Assembly: GCA_025200525.1 (NCBI GenBank)
Contig: CM045762.1
Coordinates: forward strand, 123,137,752 to 123,201,751
Length of the DNA: 64,000 bases
DNA from: Camellia lanceoleosa
Taxonomy: Eukaryota; Streptophyta; Magnoliopsida; Ericales; Theaceae
Reading direction: 5' to 3'
The number at the start of each line of letters is the position of its first letter. Position 1 is the first letter of the stretch. This document shows, in pieces, positions 27,471 to 38,935 of the stretch. Below the pieces are notes generated by a model. That model had not been told where the DNA came from. It saw only the letters and a list, made by a program, of their open reading frames with translations, and did not search any database. The translations under genes and the position numbers were made by a program.

Positions 27471-28259
27471 TGTTAGGTCATCGGGAGCTCATAAGCTCAC
27501 AATAATACCGCCCAATCCAACACTTAACAAACTCTAGAGTTTAGAGATGCCACATCAAGATCCAACATACATTATTTGAAATTCATACGCACTTAAAAGC
27601 TTAAGCCTATAAGTGGAGAGCTCATCTAATGTATATTAATACCTATCTTTTTTACTCTTTATCCAACATGAGACTCTACCTTCATACATGCTCTAACAAC
27701 CTTTACCTTATGTGTGAACCATACATTGGGCCTTTTCTTAGTCCCCCTCAAATCTTGATCTATCATCCGCAAATTCATTATAGATCATACGCACTCCACC
27801 TTAATCTTGATCTATAACTCTCCAACATTGAGTTTAGCTTGGGCCACCCACACACACTTCATCGTGAGTCACCATATTCCATTGAAAGTCACCTTGTCGC
27901 AGTCTAACCTCTATGTACACCAAGAATTTTGGTTCATCAAGAGTCATCATGGAATTGACGCTCCAGGAGAGTTCGCCCATAAATCGTTTACTATTAGCTC
28001 TGATACCAATTGTTAAGGAATCAGAGAGCCCATAAGGGTTGTTAGGGAATCGAAGAGCCTATAAGGGTACTGGCCCAATTCAACATGGAGAAACTCTAGA
28101 GTCTAGAGATGCCACATCAAGGCCCAATATACATTATTTGAAACTCATACCCACTTAAAAGTTTAAGTCTATAAGTGGAGAGCCCATCTAGTGTATATTA
28201 AGACTCATCTTTTTTGCTCTTTATCCGATGTGAGACTCGCCTTCACACTTGTTCCAACA
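27471..28259 (-). mobile_element. TRIM (short non-coding LTR retrotransposon)
   Basis: Two direct repeats, 27,471-27,698 and 28,011-28,259, both start TGTTA(A/G)G and end in (T/C)AACA. Shared blocks include TCTAGAG(T)TTAGAGATGCCACATCAAG and AAGTGGAGAGC. Immediately left of the right repeat is GCTCTGATACCA (27,997-28,008), the complement of the usual plant initiator-Met primer-binding site TGGTATCAGAGC, so the element reads on the minus strand. On that strand the LTR contains GAGTCTCACATCGG, a motif common in plant TRIM LTRs. The internal region is only about 310 bp with no protein. No target duplication was found. Confidence 0.72.
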
Positions 28260-28505
28260 CGATTTACAAAAAGTAAATAAAGTAAACCATTTTTAGTCAC
28301 AAGTCTGAAAATAAATTATGTTTAAAAAATTGGTAAATTATTTAGTTATTTTTTCTCATTTAAGTAGACACTTCTTGACATATTTAAAAGACCCAAAAAT
28401 GAATGCTAGAGAGATGGATAAAGACAGTGAAGCACTTGAACGTAGCTTCATTTGCCTTGATCTAAAGATTGTTCATCGACTCTTCAATCTGGCAAGAGAT
28501 GGAGA

Positions 28506-28985
28506 GAGATAGTGAAGCACTGGAATGCAATTTTGGAGATGTTGTGCGTTAAGGCACATTACTTGTTGTGATCCTCTATAGGGGCCGATGCTGGGACAAC
28601 TTTGATTATCCAAACCGTTTATATTATAAGATTCATTGAGTAGATCATTTATTATAAAAATGAGGTTAATCAAACATTTGTAGCCACATAACAATATCAC
28701 ATAAAAAAAAATAAAAATAAAAAAACCAAACAAACAAACAAACAAATGGAAAACATGATTTTGATAATAGACTATTTGTTTTTTAGTTCCTGATCATGTG
28801 GTTACAAATGTTTGACTAACTTAATTTTTTTCATTGGTACTCTACTTGACAAATCTTATGAATAGTTCAAATTATCAAAATAAGCTTAGTATCGACTCCC
28901 ATGAAGGGTCACAATAGACTGTTGTGACTTAAGGCACACCAACATCCCCAAGACTCTTGAACAGTGCTTCATCTATTTCGATCTG
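28506..28985. mobile_element. Foldback element with about 190-bp inverted arms
   Basis: The left arm (about 28,506-28,692) pairs with the complement of about 28,795-28,985. Examples: AGTGAAGCACTGG with CAGTGCTTCAT, GTTAAGGCACA with TTAAGGCACAC read on the other strand, and TCAAACATTTGTAGCCAC with GTGGTTACAAATGTTTGA. The arms are diverged. The loop contains an A-rich stretch with AAACAAACAAACAA. Non-coding. Confidence 0.6.
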
Positions 28986-29633
28986 GTTAGTCACCGACGA
29001 CTCAAGTGTTCTCCGTTTCATTGCATTTTATGTTGCTCTATCTCACTTTATTTTATTTTATTTTGTTTGAAGCAAATATCATGAGGTTTTTTAATATGAT
29101 ATTCCCATGGTGTATTTCTCCTTAGATTTGACCATTTTCTCGGGTATTTAAGTTTAGTTCTTTCATGGTTGCTGTTTTTATTGCATTCAATTCCTATCTT
29201 ATTGTATTCTTTTGTTTTTTTTATGGTGTTTTCTATATTTGGTTCATTGTTAAAAATTTTGTTCTAAAAAATATTTTTAATGCCAACCAAACATTGGAAA
29301 ATCAAAAGAAAAAATTATTTTTGTGCAAAATCATTTTACATCAAAAAAATTTCAATTGTAAAATATTTTAAATCTAAACAAATAGAGCATTAGCGTCCTA
29401 AATGAATGTTACAGAAAGAGTACACTGCCAACATATCGAGAGTGGTATTTTGAGGTTATTGTATTGAATTGGCATACATTTAGGTCCAAAAAGAATGTGT
29501 TTATTAAGATGAAAATTTGAATCAAGTAAATTAGCATTGGCAATTTCATCTTTCCTTCAAACTTAATTAAAGCCAACAGAATTTACTTGAAATGAGACAA
29601 GCCTTCCTTGTGGCTATGTTGTTATCCTTAGGC
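28986..29633. other. Intergenic, no gene recognised
   Basis: AT-rich sequence; the 68-codon open frame at 29,165-29,371 is Phe/Ile/Lys-rich and has no recognisable domain. Confidence 0.4.
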
Positions 29634-30050
29634 TAGGGGTGTAAAATGACCTCAGGCCCATTGGTCGCCGAACCCCGCTCAGAGCCTAGGCGGGCCAAGT
29701 CCGACTAAGCTCGTCTAGGCCTAGGCCCAAGCCCAGCCCAGGATCCTGGGCCTAGGCCTGGGCCGTGTGTTTTGGAGCTCGACCCATGGCTCGGCTCATC
29801 GGTTTGCTTGAGGGCCACTCAGAGCCCGGCCCACCCAAGGCCCAATGTAATTTTTGGTGGAAAAATTTTTAAAAATTTTTTTTAAAAAGGGTTTAGGTCC
29901 GTCTAGGCCCAGTTTAAGCCAGAGCCCAGGCTCGTTGGCCTAGCCCGAGGCCCGAATATCCCCTGGGTCTGATCCTAATTTTCTGGCTCGTGGGGCCCGG
30001 CCGGCCCAAATTTTAGCGAGAGCCCTGTAGGGCCAAAATTTAAACCCCTA
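29634..30050. mobile_element. GC-rich hAT miniature element, copy 2, with 8-bp target duplication
   Basis: The ends TAGGGGTGTAAAATG and, on the complement of the right end, TAGGGGTTTAAATTTTGG form terminal inverted repeats. The element is flanked by an exact 8-bp direct repeat CCTTAGGC (29,626-29,633 and 30,051-30,058), diagnostic of hAT superfamily transposition. The body is crowded with GGCC, AGGCCCA and CCTAGGCC motifs and has an AT-rich centre. 417 bp, no transposase. It is related to copy 1 at 9442. Confidence 0.82.
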
Positions 30051-30309
30051 CCTTAGGCCTATGAAATTAATTGATTTAAAGGGGCTTTAAATAGTCAATT
30101 AAAGCTAATTATATGGGCTTGCAAAAGGAGAAATTATAACTAGGTTTAGTTAACGAGTGTCGTAAGATAATTGATTAACAATATTTAAAAGGGAATTGAT
30201 TGAAAAATCTTATGAGAAATATGGGTGTATTAGTAAGTCCTAACTTTTTTGTGCATCAAAAAATCCTACTCACTTTTAATTATTACCACAAAATTCTATT
30301 ATTTATTTT

Positions 30310-30393
30310 TTAACGGCATTTTCATAAAAGTGTCACTAATTGTTAATTTTTAGCGACAGTTTAAAAAATTCATTATAGAAATATGTCACTAGT
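30310..30393. repeat. Diverged direct repeat at the retrotransposon target site
   Basis: GTCACTAATTGTTAATTTTTAGCGACAG (about 30,331) is repeated as GTCACTAGTT..GTTATTTTTAGTGATAG once the 12.8-kb element is ignored (30,385-30,393 continuing at 43,158). The LTR element therefore inserted into a pre-existing short tandem repeat of about 50 bp. Confidence 0.45.
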
Positions 30394-33300
30394 TATAACA
30401 ATTCTAGTTTAGACTCAACCCATTTATTATTTTGAATTCGGGTTTCCTTGTCCTTAATAACTGTCCATGTTCTTGTTCATCTTATTCTCTGTTGAATTGG
30501 GTTGCGTGAGCATTTTAGTTGTGTTTAAAATATGTTGGGAGTTCTCTTTTCAAAGGAGTTATTGCCCAAAATTATGCTTGTTCACTCGAGCGAACTTTCT
30601 TGTGCTAGAGCGGTCTTATGAACTCCCAACATTTTTGCATGTCTGCAAAACTTCTGGGAGTGTAGTGTTTTTAGCTCGATCGAACTTTCTTGTGCTCAAG
30701 CGGTCTTGGCTTGTGTAGTCTTTTTTGCACTCGAGCGATTAGCCTTTGTCTACAAAACTTCTGAGAGGGTGTCATTGTGCACTCGAGCAGTATCACTTAT
30801 TGTGTCTGGTTGCTCGAGTAGTCTACGCCAGATATCGTCAGAAAAGTCATTTTTAGATCACTTTTTTGGTTTTCTCTCTCTCCTTTTCTACCATTTTTGG
30901 GTTTCTTCAACCTAAAAGCGTGGGTTTCATCTAGTTATATCCATTTTCTACCACAAGTCCTATAGATCAAAACGTAGAGGATGACGAGGGCATCATTTTA
31001 ATCTAAGCGGATCTTGTTTTTGTCGCCAGTGGATTTTCAGCTTTTCTCCTCTTCGTTTCAAGAGGTAAGGATTCTAGATCTTCTTTTTAATGTCTCGCTA
31101 TAGATAGACTTGTGGTACTTTTTACGACATTTAAAAACATAGTGTTATTATTGATTTAGTTAAAAAACATATGGGTTGGTTTGGGTTTAAATTGGTGGGT
31201 TTGTGGGTTATGTTTATAATTGATTATGGGTTATAAAAGCATGTTTAGGATATGGGGTTGGTGGGGTTTGGTATCTCCTTCATAAATTTTGAGATGTTAA
31301 AGAAAAAGCTTAAAGTGAATTGAAATTGGGTTATGTTGTGGTTGTGTACAAATTTTGGGGTTTTGGATTAATGTTATTGGGTGTTGATAAGTGTTGTGTA
31401 TGTTGGGATTTGGAATAATGAGGACTTATTTTTAAAACAAAGTGTGATTAATTACCTCATTTATAAAACATGAGAGTTTGGAACGTTTGAGCACATGGAA
31501 ATATCTACGGGTGTATTTATTGTTTTGATTATGTAATTGGCGTCTAAATTTTTGTTCTTGGCCATCGATAGAGGACGGTATTGATTTTTGGTAGATACAT
31601 GCTATGAGTACTATTGTAGGATGGGCTATGTAAGATAGAAGGATGTATTGTTAATTGTAATTGGACATTGTGAATAGATAATTCCATTGTTGAGTTGTAG
31701 ATTATGTTGTTAAAAAGGGAACTGGAATGCTTGTGGATGTATTTATGTTATGAGACAAATGTTGGATAGTTATGGTTTTGATGTTTGGTAATCCACATTT
31801 TGTTTTAGGAACATTTTGAAAATGCAAGAAAATCGGTTGTTCAATGGTGGTGCATGGAGCACGCTTTTAGAAGAAGTTGGCTAATGTATTTAACTGTCTA
31901 CTCGAGATTGTGATAATTGGACTAGGTGTATATGTTACACAAAGGTATTATTTTTGGTGGTTAGCGATTATGCTTTTAATTGTATATTGTTTGGGAGGTT
32001 CGTTTCTTTCCATGTGAGGCTAGTAAATTGTGGCGCATTGACAGAGGTTTCCTCTCCCTACCGGGTTTATGCCCGTGAAGTGTTAAATGAGGTCTGCTTT
32101 CTCTCCGTGAGGCAGTAAAGCGTGGTGCATTGACAAAGGTTTCTCTCCTTCCAGCTTATGCCGTAAAAGTGTGACTTGAAGGGCACCCCATCCGTGAGAT
32201 CGGTGAAGTGTTATAGATTATTTGTGTTGTAGGATCTGTCATCCGTACTGTAGGCCGGTGGAGATGAAATTGGTAGTATGTATTACTTCAATTATTTCTT
32301 TTTGAATGTATATGTGTTATTGGTCTTCATGTTGTGGTTCTCTTTTACTCATTGGGCCTATGGTCAGGGAAGGTAGTAGATGTATTGGTGCATAGGTGCG
32401 TATGGTGTATTGAGATTTACGGTTGGGTTATGACTTTCATGCGGGGTTATGTTTTCTGAATAAATGTTTAAGTGAGATTCTTTTATGTCAACATGGAAGG
32501 TTTATTAAAACAACAAAATGTGTTTTGAATGTTTTTGGAAGTAAAACGAAATTTTGGAAGAGAATGATTGATTTTATACTATGTTCTGTCAAGAGGATAT
32601 TTTTGAGAAAAAACATATTTATAGGAATATACCTATAGCGATTCTGGCTTAAAGCCCATTTGATATTTTGGATCTGGGTTTCATTCTCTTATACAGTTGT
32701 TCATGTCTTGTTTCCCCTTATCTCTCTTTCAGTTTGGCTTTGGGATGTGTTGTTTACATTTGGAACAAGTTGGTAGCTTATTTTTCTAATTGTTGATGTC
32801 TAAAATTTTGGTCCTTTGCTCGAGCGACACTTCTTGCGCTCAAGCGGTCATTGTGGACCTCCAGTACTTTTGCAGGTCTGTAAAACTATTGGAAGTTTAT
32901 ATTCTTCGCTCAAGTGAAGCTTCTTTTCGCCGAGCGATGGTCTTCTATCTCAGAAACTACTACGAAGTTCGTATTTTGTACTCGAGCTAGGTTTCTTGTG
33001 CTCAAGCGGTGCAACTTATTGTGTCTAGTCGCCGAGCAACACATCTTATGTTGAGTTTAATCGTATGATATATCAACAGAAATCACTTTTTGGGTCACTT
33101 TTTCATCATCTCTCTCTAAACATTTCAAAACTCTATTTTCTCTCATTCTCTCTCTAAGACTCACCTATCTCCATCAAATACACCTAGTTTCGTCAATCTT
33201 TTCATCCGTGTGCCTTTATTAAAAAGGTAGAGCTTGACGTGGGCTTCGTTCTAATTGGAGTAAAGTTGATTTTTGCCATCTTTGAGTTTTCATCCCTCCT

Positions 33301-35147
33301 TCAATCATCTTCTAAGCTTGAGGTAGGGATATGTCCACACTTTTTATGAGTTTTAACTTGGTTATTTGTTATTTCTAAACAATATTGAGATTTTGGAAGA
33401 TTTGGAATAATCTAGGGTTTTGGGTAGAAATCTAAAGAGGGTTTTTTTTTTTTTCCTTTTCAAATGGATCCTTAAAGATTTTGATATGGAAGAAAATGTT
33501 GAATTGAGAACAAATAGTTGATTTTGATATTTGGAATTAATTTTGGAAAGGAAAAGGATTTTGCCCTAAATGCCTCAAATGTTGATTTTATATAAATTAT
33601 GAGATTGATATTGAAATTGTAAAATTGGATTGATGTTGATGAGGATGGTGGAGTTAGATATGTACTATTATCACTCACCTCTTGAAAATTTAGAGAGTTT
33701 ATCTTTATTGATAATTGTTTATCTCTTTAGAAATATCTGTTTTGGGCTATCGTGGAAGATAGCTATGAGTGTTATAGAAATTGCATGTGAATTAAAAGAA
33801 TTAAAACTATTTTTCTCAATCATTTGCGTTGAATATTATCTCACGTTTTTACATTGGAAATGTTTATCATCTTGAGAAAAATGAGTGAATCTGGGAAAAA
33901 CATGTATTGTAATGTTGAAATAACTTGGCCTAAGTGTCCATGGTGAAAGTCCTAAAAACCGCGCGTAGACATAAGTGCTGATCCCGTGGAAAAAATTTTG
34001 TGAAATAGCAATAGTAGTGCTTGTATAGCCTATGTTTACATGGGTCCCGATTTACAGTTTCCTCCGGACGAAATTTCCGGGAAAGGTTATATTGTTTTGG
34101 AATTCCCAGAATGTAATTCACTACCCTATTTTCTATTGTCAAGGAAATGATTTATGAACCATGATATTAACTTGGCATTTCATGGTTTTGGAAAGAGGCG
34201 TAAAATGTTTTGGCACGAGAATTGCATATGCATTCACCTTATATCTTTGTGAAGATTCATACACTGTGATGGATTATTTCTACTAAGCTTTGGCTCACCC
34301 TTTGTGGGAAAAACATTTTAGGTACTGATGATATGCCTCCACCAAGGTAATAGCTTGGAAGGACTTGGAGCGAGAGCTTCTTTTGTGTATTTACTTTACT
34401 TACTTTTGTATCAGCCAAGGGCTTTAATTGTATTGGACTTAAGTCCACTTTTATTATAACCAAGCATCGTCTTACAAAGAAGTAAGCCTTTAGAGCATTT
34501 CTTATTTGTCTAACTTTTATCTTGTCTTTCTATTATATCACTCTTTTGTAAAGCTTAATTGTAAATCAATGAAAGCCTTAAAGCATTTCTTATTTGTCTA
34601 ACCTTCATCTTGTCTTTCTATTATATCACTCTTTTGTAAAGCTTCGTTGTGATCACTTTTTGATGTTGAGTATGGGTTATAGTAATTATTTCGGGCGTAC
34701 AAGACCTTTGGATATCAATTGTCATACTACTTATATGGTGTATCATTGTGCATGCATGATCATTTTTATCTATATGTTGTGATTAGTTAGGATCTTTGGG
34801 ATCTCTACTAGGCTTAGTTCTCATTCCACATGTTGACAAACTTTTTCGTACAAGGTCGAGGATTGTTCATGACTTGAAGTCTTTTATTTATTGGCCACGG
34901 GACCTTTACTTGTTGGCCGAGTGCCATATATTGTGTAAGGGTAAATCTCTTTTGTTTCCATTTATTGTTATTCAATGTAAGCCTAAGGGCATCATACCAT
35001 GTCTTATTTCTATATTGTCATCATTGTCATGGGGGAATGTTATTGTTTATTCTTTGTTTATGTTCTCAAATGGATGGAATGATTTAAAATGGTATTATTG
35101 TAAAGGATTTGATAATGAACTCGAGTAATAAAAGTCAGGGCATTACA
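30394..35147 (+). repeat. 5' LTR of the TR-GAG element, interrupted by a solo LTR
   Basis: It starts TATAACAATTC (a decayed TGTAAC) and ends GGGCATTACA. It matches the 3' LTR from end to end except for the solo LTR at 32,634-34,701. Subtracting that insert and its duplicated site leaves about 2.68 kb, the same as the 3' LTR. It contains a CTCGAGCG-box cluster (30,585-30,820) and a roughly 94-bp tandem pair (about 31,995-32,185). Confidence 0.85.
32634..34701 (+). mobile_element. Solo LTR nested in the 5' LTR
   Basis: It starts TATAGCGATTC and ends TTCGGGCGTACA. It is bounded by ATACC (32,629-32,633) and AGACC (34,702-34,706), a 5-bp target duplication with one change. The undisturbed 3' LTR reads AATATACCTTTGG at the same point (about 42,707), confirming the empty site. 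It is related to the host LTR (similar start, similar CTCGAGCG boxes at 32,818-33,040) but diverged, so it is a sister family. A tandem pair of an 89-bp unit lies at 34,484 and 34,573. Confidence 0.82.
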
Positions 35148-35165
35148 ACTTAGTATTAGAGTGAG
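35148..35165 (+). other. Primer-binding site of the TR-GAG element
   Basis: ACTTAGTATTAGAGTGAG directly follows the LTR terminus ATTACA. The plant initiator-Met primer site is TGGTATCAGAGC; the differences are G-to-A and C-to-T changes, as expected for a decayed copy. Confidence 0.7.
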
Positions 35166-35570
35166 TCCAGTCAAATACTTTGGGCTCGTAGGAAGCGATT
35201 TTTACCATAGTGGATTTGCTACGCTTAGTGAGGGCGTTGCATATGGATGATTTATGTGTTAGGATTCTATGTGTTGCATTTATGTGAGCATGGGGTTAAG
35301 TTTCTGGGATAATACTTGTCGCCAGTGAACTTGCTTAAAGGTCTCATTGGAAACACGCTTGATCAACGTGGTTTTTTATGAGAATTCCTTGAGAGTTCTA
35401 GGGCATGTAGTTATCCATGTGGACTTGATTCGGTTATGTGATTAAATGTTTAACTATTGAAGTGACTTGAATTGGGTATCATGCTAAGGTTATCTTGTGG
35501 CTTAAAGGTATTACTGTGGTGCCTCGCAAGGCCGCTTTGGTTGTACACTAAGTTTGTTTTTGTTTTGGTT

Positions 35571-35983
35571 TTATAGGATGTCTTCACGAGGAGTAGAGGT
35601 CGTGAGGAGTAGGAGTGTCTGTAGAGGCACAGTTGTTCCGTTAGTACTTGTCTCTACGACGTCGACTGTGGGCGAGGAAGTTGCACGTGAGATTGTGAGA
35701 GCAGTAAGAGACATTTTAGCTCGCAGTGAGGGAAACCATGGGCATAACCTTAAGTTGACCAAGGAGTTTGTTATTTTCAATTCACCTGTGTTTTTGGGGG
35801 AGCCTAATCCATTGGAGGCTGATGACTGGTTAGAGCAATTACTAAGACTTTTGATATGCTCAGAGTCAAAGATGAGGAGCTTGGGGTTATGTTGGCTGGT
35901 ATCTAACTGAAGGGAGATATCGGCTATTGGTGGAAAACAGTGTGAGTTTTTGTGGGCACTACTTGGGTCGTCTTCATCGAGGC
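35571..35983 (+). pseudogene. gag of the TR-GAG element, N-terminal part
   Basis: It opens at a Met (35,578, MSSRGVEVVRSRSVCRG). After a spacer comes the start of a retrotransposon capsid domain (FLGEPNPLEADDWLEQLLR). A one-base shift near 35,852 leads into DEELGVMLAGI, a stop at 35,901 (CAA to TAA), LKGDIGYWWKTV, another stop, and TTWVVFIEA, where the coding sequence is cut by the solo LTR at 35,984. It resumes at 38,356. Capsid would package element RNA into particles in the cytoplasm. Dead copy. Confidence 0.75.
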
Positions 35984-38350
35984 TATAATATTCCCAACAT
36001 TTCATCTAGAGCCAAACACACTCCTATGTTAAACTCCATTTAGGATATCTGAACCCAACTCCAAACTTGATAAAAGGTGTGACCAAACACCCCATTTCAA
36101 CACACACACACCAAAAAAAAAAAAAAAAAAAAAGAAGTGCAGATTTTTTTCTTCATTGTCTTCATTCTTCCTTCTCTAACTTCTCTCTACGTTCTCTCTC
36201 ATTTTCCTTTACTTTCTTGGTGGCCAAACACCACACCTTTGCTTCACCCTTACACCAACACCTTAACCCACCATCTCCACCACCGCCGGCCACCTTATCT
36301 CGCCGGAAAAAGGGTCCGGTCGGCCACTCCTTCACTCCATCCGAAAATAGCACAATAGAAGTACCAACTCTAGATTTTTCATAATCTTTTGAAGAATCAA
36401 AGCTTAGGGTTTATTTTCTTGATGGATTAGAGGCTTGTAATTGGTAAGAATCTTTCTCTAAAAGTTTAGTTTAAGGTTTTACATATTTTGAGTTAGAGAT
36501 GATGAAATTTTTTCTATTCTAGATCTATTATGATTTGGGGTTTGATTGTTGAGTTTTATACTCTCAATTAGTTTCTATGAATGTTTTACATGTAGAAAAA
36601 TGATCAATTTGATGGTTGTTTTGGAGATTAAGATTTGGGTTAATCTAGGGTTTGAATGTGATGTAAAAATTGGAGATTTTGGTGTTAGGAATTTATATGT
36701 TGAAATTGATTTGATAAATGGTGGATTGGCTATCTCTATGTTCTATGGAGGAATTTTATAAATGATTGAAGTGATTTTACTTAAGTTGTTGAGTTTATGA
36801 AAAATCTTGATTTTTGACTTTTGTAGTTAATTGATAGTGGTATTGTGCATATAAATTGATTGGATATTTAAAAAGTTACTAACTCAAAAATGTACAAAGG
36901 ATGGGTGTTGTGGAGATTGGATAAGTTATTTGTTTGGGTGACTTGAAGTTGGAGGAGTTCTTTAGCTTGTCATTCCATAGCATAACCTATTTAGGATCAT
37001 TTTTGTAGATGTCGTAATTTTCATTGAAAGCTTTTTTCCTCTAATTTTAGATCTTATTTTCTATTTGTTAGGATTGGAGGAAGGCTCCTCTACACCTCTT
37101 GGGAATTAATTTGTAGAGTTTCAAATCTACACTTTTGCTATTTTTGGAGGTGAGTATACTTACCGTGGAAATTACTTTACCTCTATCTTTATTACAAAGT
37201 TTGAAAATAATTTTTGAATTAAAGGAAGTGAATGAGACATTTCATCATGATATATGTATAAAAGGAAAATCTATAAATTTATTGAGGCCAAGGGTTGAGT
37301 TTAAATAAATATATGATTTCATTTGTATAATGAAGCATTAATTTTTTTATGAGAATTTATTTAAGTTGAGTCCTTCAAATTTTATGATGATGATGATTGA
37401 ATGACAATGAAACGTTATGCGAGGGTATTTATTTTATTGATCATATAACCGAATATAGCCTTTGGGGCCACAAGGGCCAAAATGCTTTGGGGTCATGGGG
37501 ACCGAAATGTTTTAAGGACCATAAGGGTCGTTGTATATATAAGGGGTCCCAGGGACCGAAACATTGAAATGAGAATTGAAGTGCTACGATGACATGAGTT
37601 ATGTTCCTATGGTTATGTTTTGGGTAACGGTACCGTCACCACCTAAGTCGCGAGGTAACGTGACCCTAAGGCTATGTAGTGGTTCGTATGATGGACATGA
37701 AATCTTAATGTATTGAAAAGTTGTATTTTTGTTTACTTTCATTATTTTTATTTTTATTTTTATTTTATTTTGTATAAAATAAAGTCCAATTAAGCTCTTA
37801 TGTTTATTATCTTTATTTTGAACCCAATTGGAAGGAGCAAGTTTTATAACTCCATGGTATTGGTATACTCATTGGGCTTTAGCTCATTCTTTTTAAATAT
37901 ATATATATATATTTTTCAGATTCATAGACTTTTGTGTGGCTCGCCTCAACTTGGAAGGCTAGAATTTTTTTGAAGGATCAAAGGTGGGAATCTTGTAGTT
38001 GAGGTTTTGCTTAGGGTCATTCTAGGATGCAAGTTTACCCTTTATTTTTTTTTATGAAGGAGGTTGATTGTAAATATTTGCTTATGAAGTTGGATGTATT
38101 GATGGATTCGTGAATAGTATGTTTTATTTTTTGGGAAGTGATGCTTGGGAACTATCTTGTAGCATGATAATATTTTTTGTCTTTGAATAGATCATTTCAT
38201 ATATGTTGGACAATTGAAAGGTCTTATGCACTTTTGGTGATGTGGTGATGTGATGTAAGAATTATACAGGAATTGTGGTGTAAAGGTGCTATAGCGTTTG
38301 TGGTGCACCCTCTTGGTGGGGTTTTGTCTTGCCAAGATTGGGTCATTACA
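35984..38350 (+). mobile_element. Solo LTR nested in gag
   Basis: It starts TATAATATTCCC (decayed TGTAAT) and ends GGGTCATTACA, with an exact 5-bp target duplication GAGGC at 35,979-35,983 and 38,351-38,355. The capsid reading continues directly across the duplication. Contents are typical of an LTR: an AT-rich body, TATATATAAG-like sequence (about 37,533), a TA tract (37,898-37,910) and GGGACCGAAA repeats (37,500-37,560). No coding region is supported within its 2,367 bp. Confidence 0.85.
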
Positions 38351-38355
38351 GAGGC

Positions 38356-38935
38356 CTTTTTAGCTAAGTACTTTCCTCCTTCCACTTGGGAGAAAATAAG
38401 GAACCAGTTTGTTGAGTTGTGCCAGGAGGATACACTTTTGGCATAATTTGAGGTGAGGTTTGCCAGTTTGTTGAGGTTCACTCCGGAGTTGGTTGCATAA
38501 GAGGAACCATGTTGTTTTGAGTTTGAGGGAAGATTATTTGACCTTATTCGGGGAAAGATTACCAGGGCAATATATAGAGATTATCATACCTTGGTAGAGG
38601 TAACGACTCATGTGGAAGCCGTTAATAGTGGTGTTGGTCAGGATGAGGAGGAAGAGGCCATACCGGCAAGTTCAACTATTCGGAGAGGTAGTAGACCTAG
38701 TAAGAATTGGAGACGGGAAAGATCACAGGCACATGTGCAATTAACATCTTAATCCACTTTTGGTTCTTCGAACTCGTCCTTTGGATGGTCCAGTCAAGCA
38801 CGGGCTTCATCAAGTTAGTCTCGGAATAGGGGACCACTTATTTGTTCTAGGTGTGGTTGGACAGGGCATGTTCAGGGTCGTTGCCCTCAGCGGGAGGGGA
38901 GTCAGTTTCAGTAGTCCAAATGGGAACAATAGTGA
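38356..38935 (+). pseudogene. gag of the TR-GAG element, C-terminal part
   Basis: The frame resumes with FLAKYFPPSTWEKIRNQFVEL, the conserved capsid segment, followed by FEVRFASLLRFTPEL and DLIRGKITRAIYRDYHTLVEV. An acidic patch (DEEEEA) and a basic Arg/Ser stretch lead to a CCHC knuckle, CSRCGWTGHVQGRCP (about 38,848-38,892). Premature stops occur near 38,442, 38,498, 38,750, 38,815 and 38,912; each is TAA or TAG where CAA or CAG would fit. Nothing resembling protease or polymerase follows, which defines the gag-only type. Confidence 0.8.
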
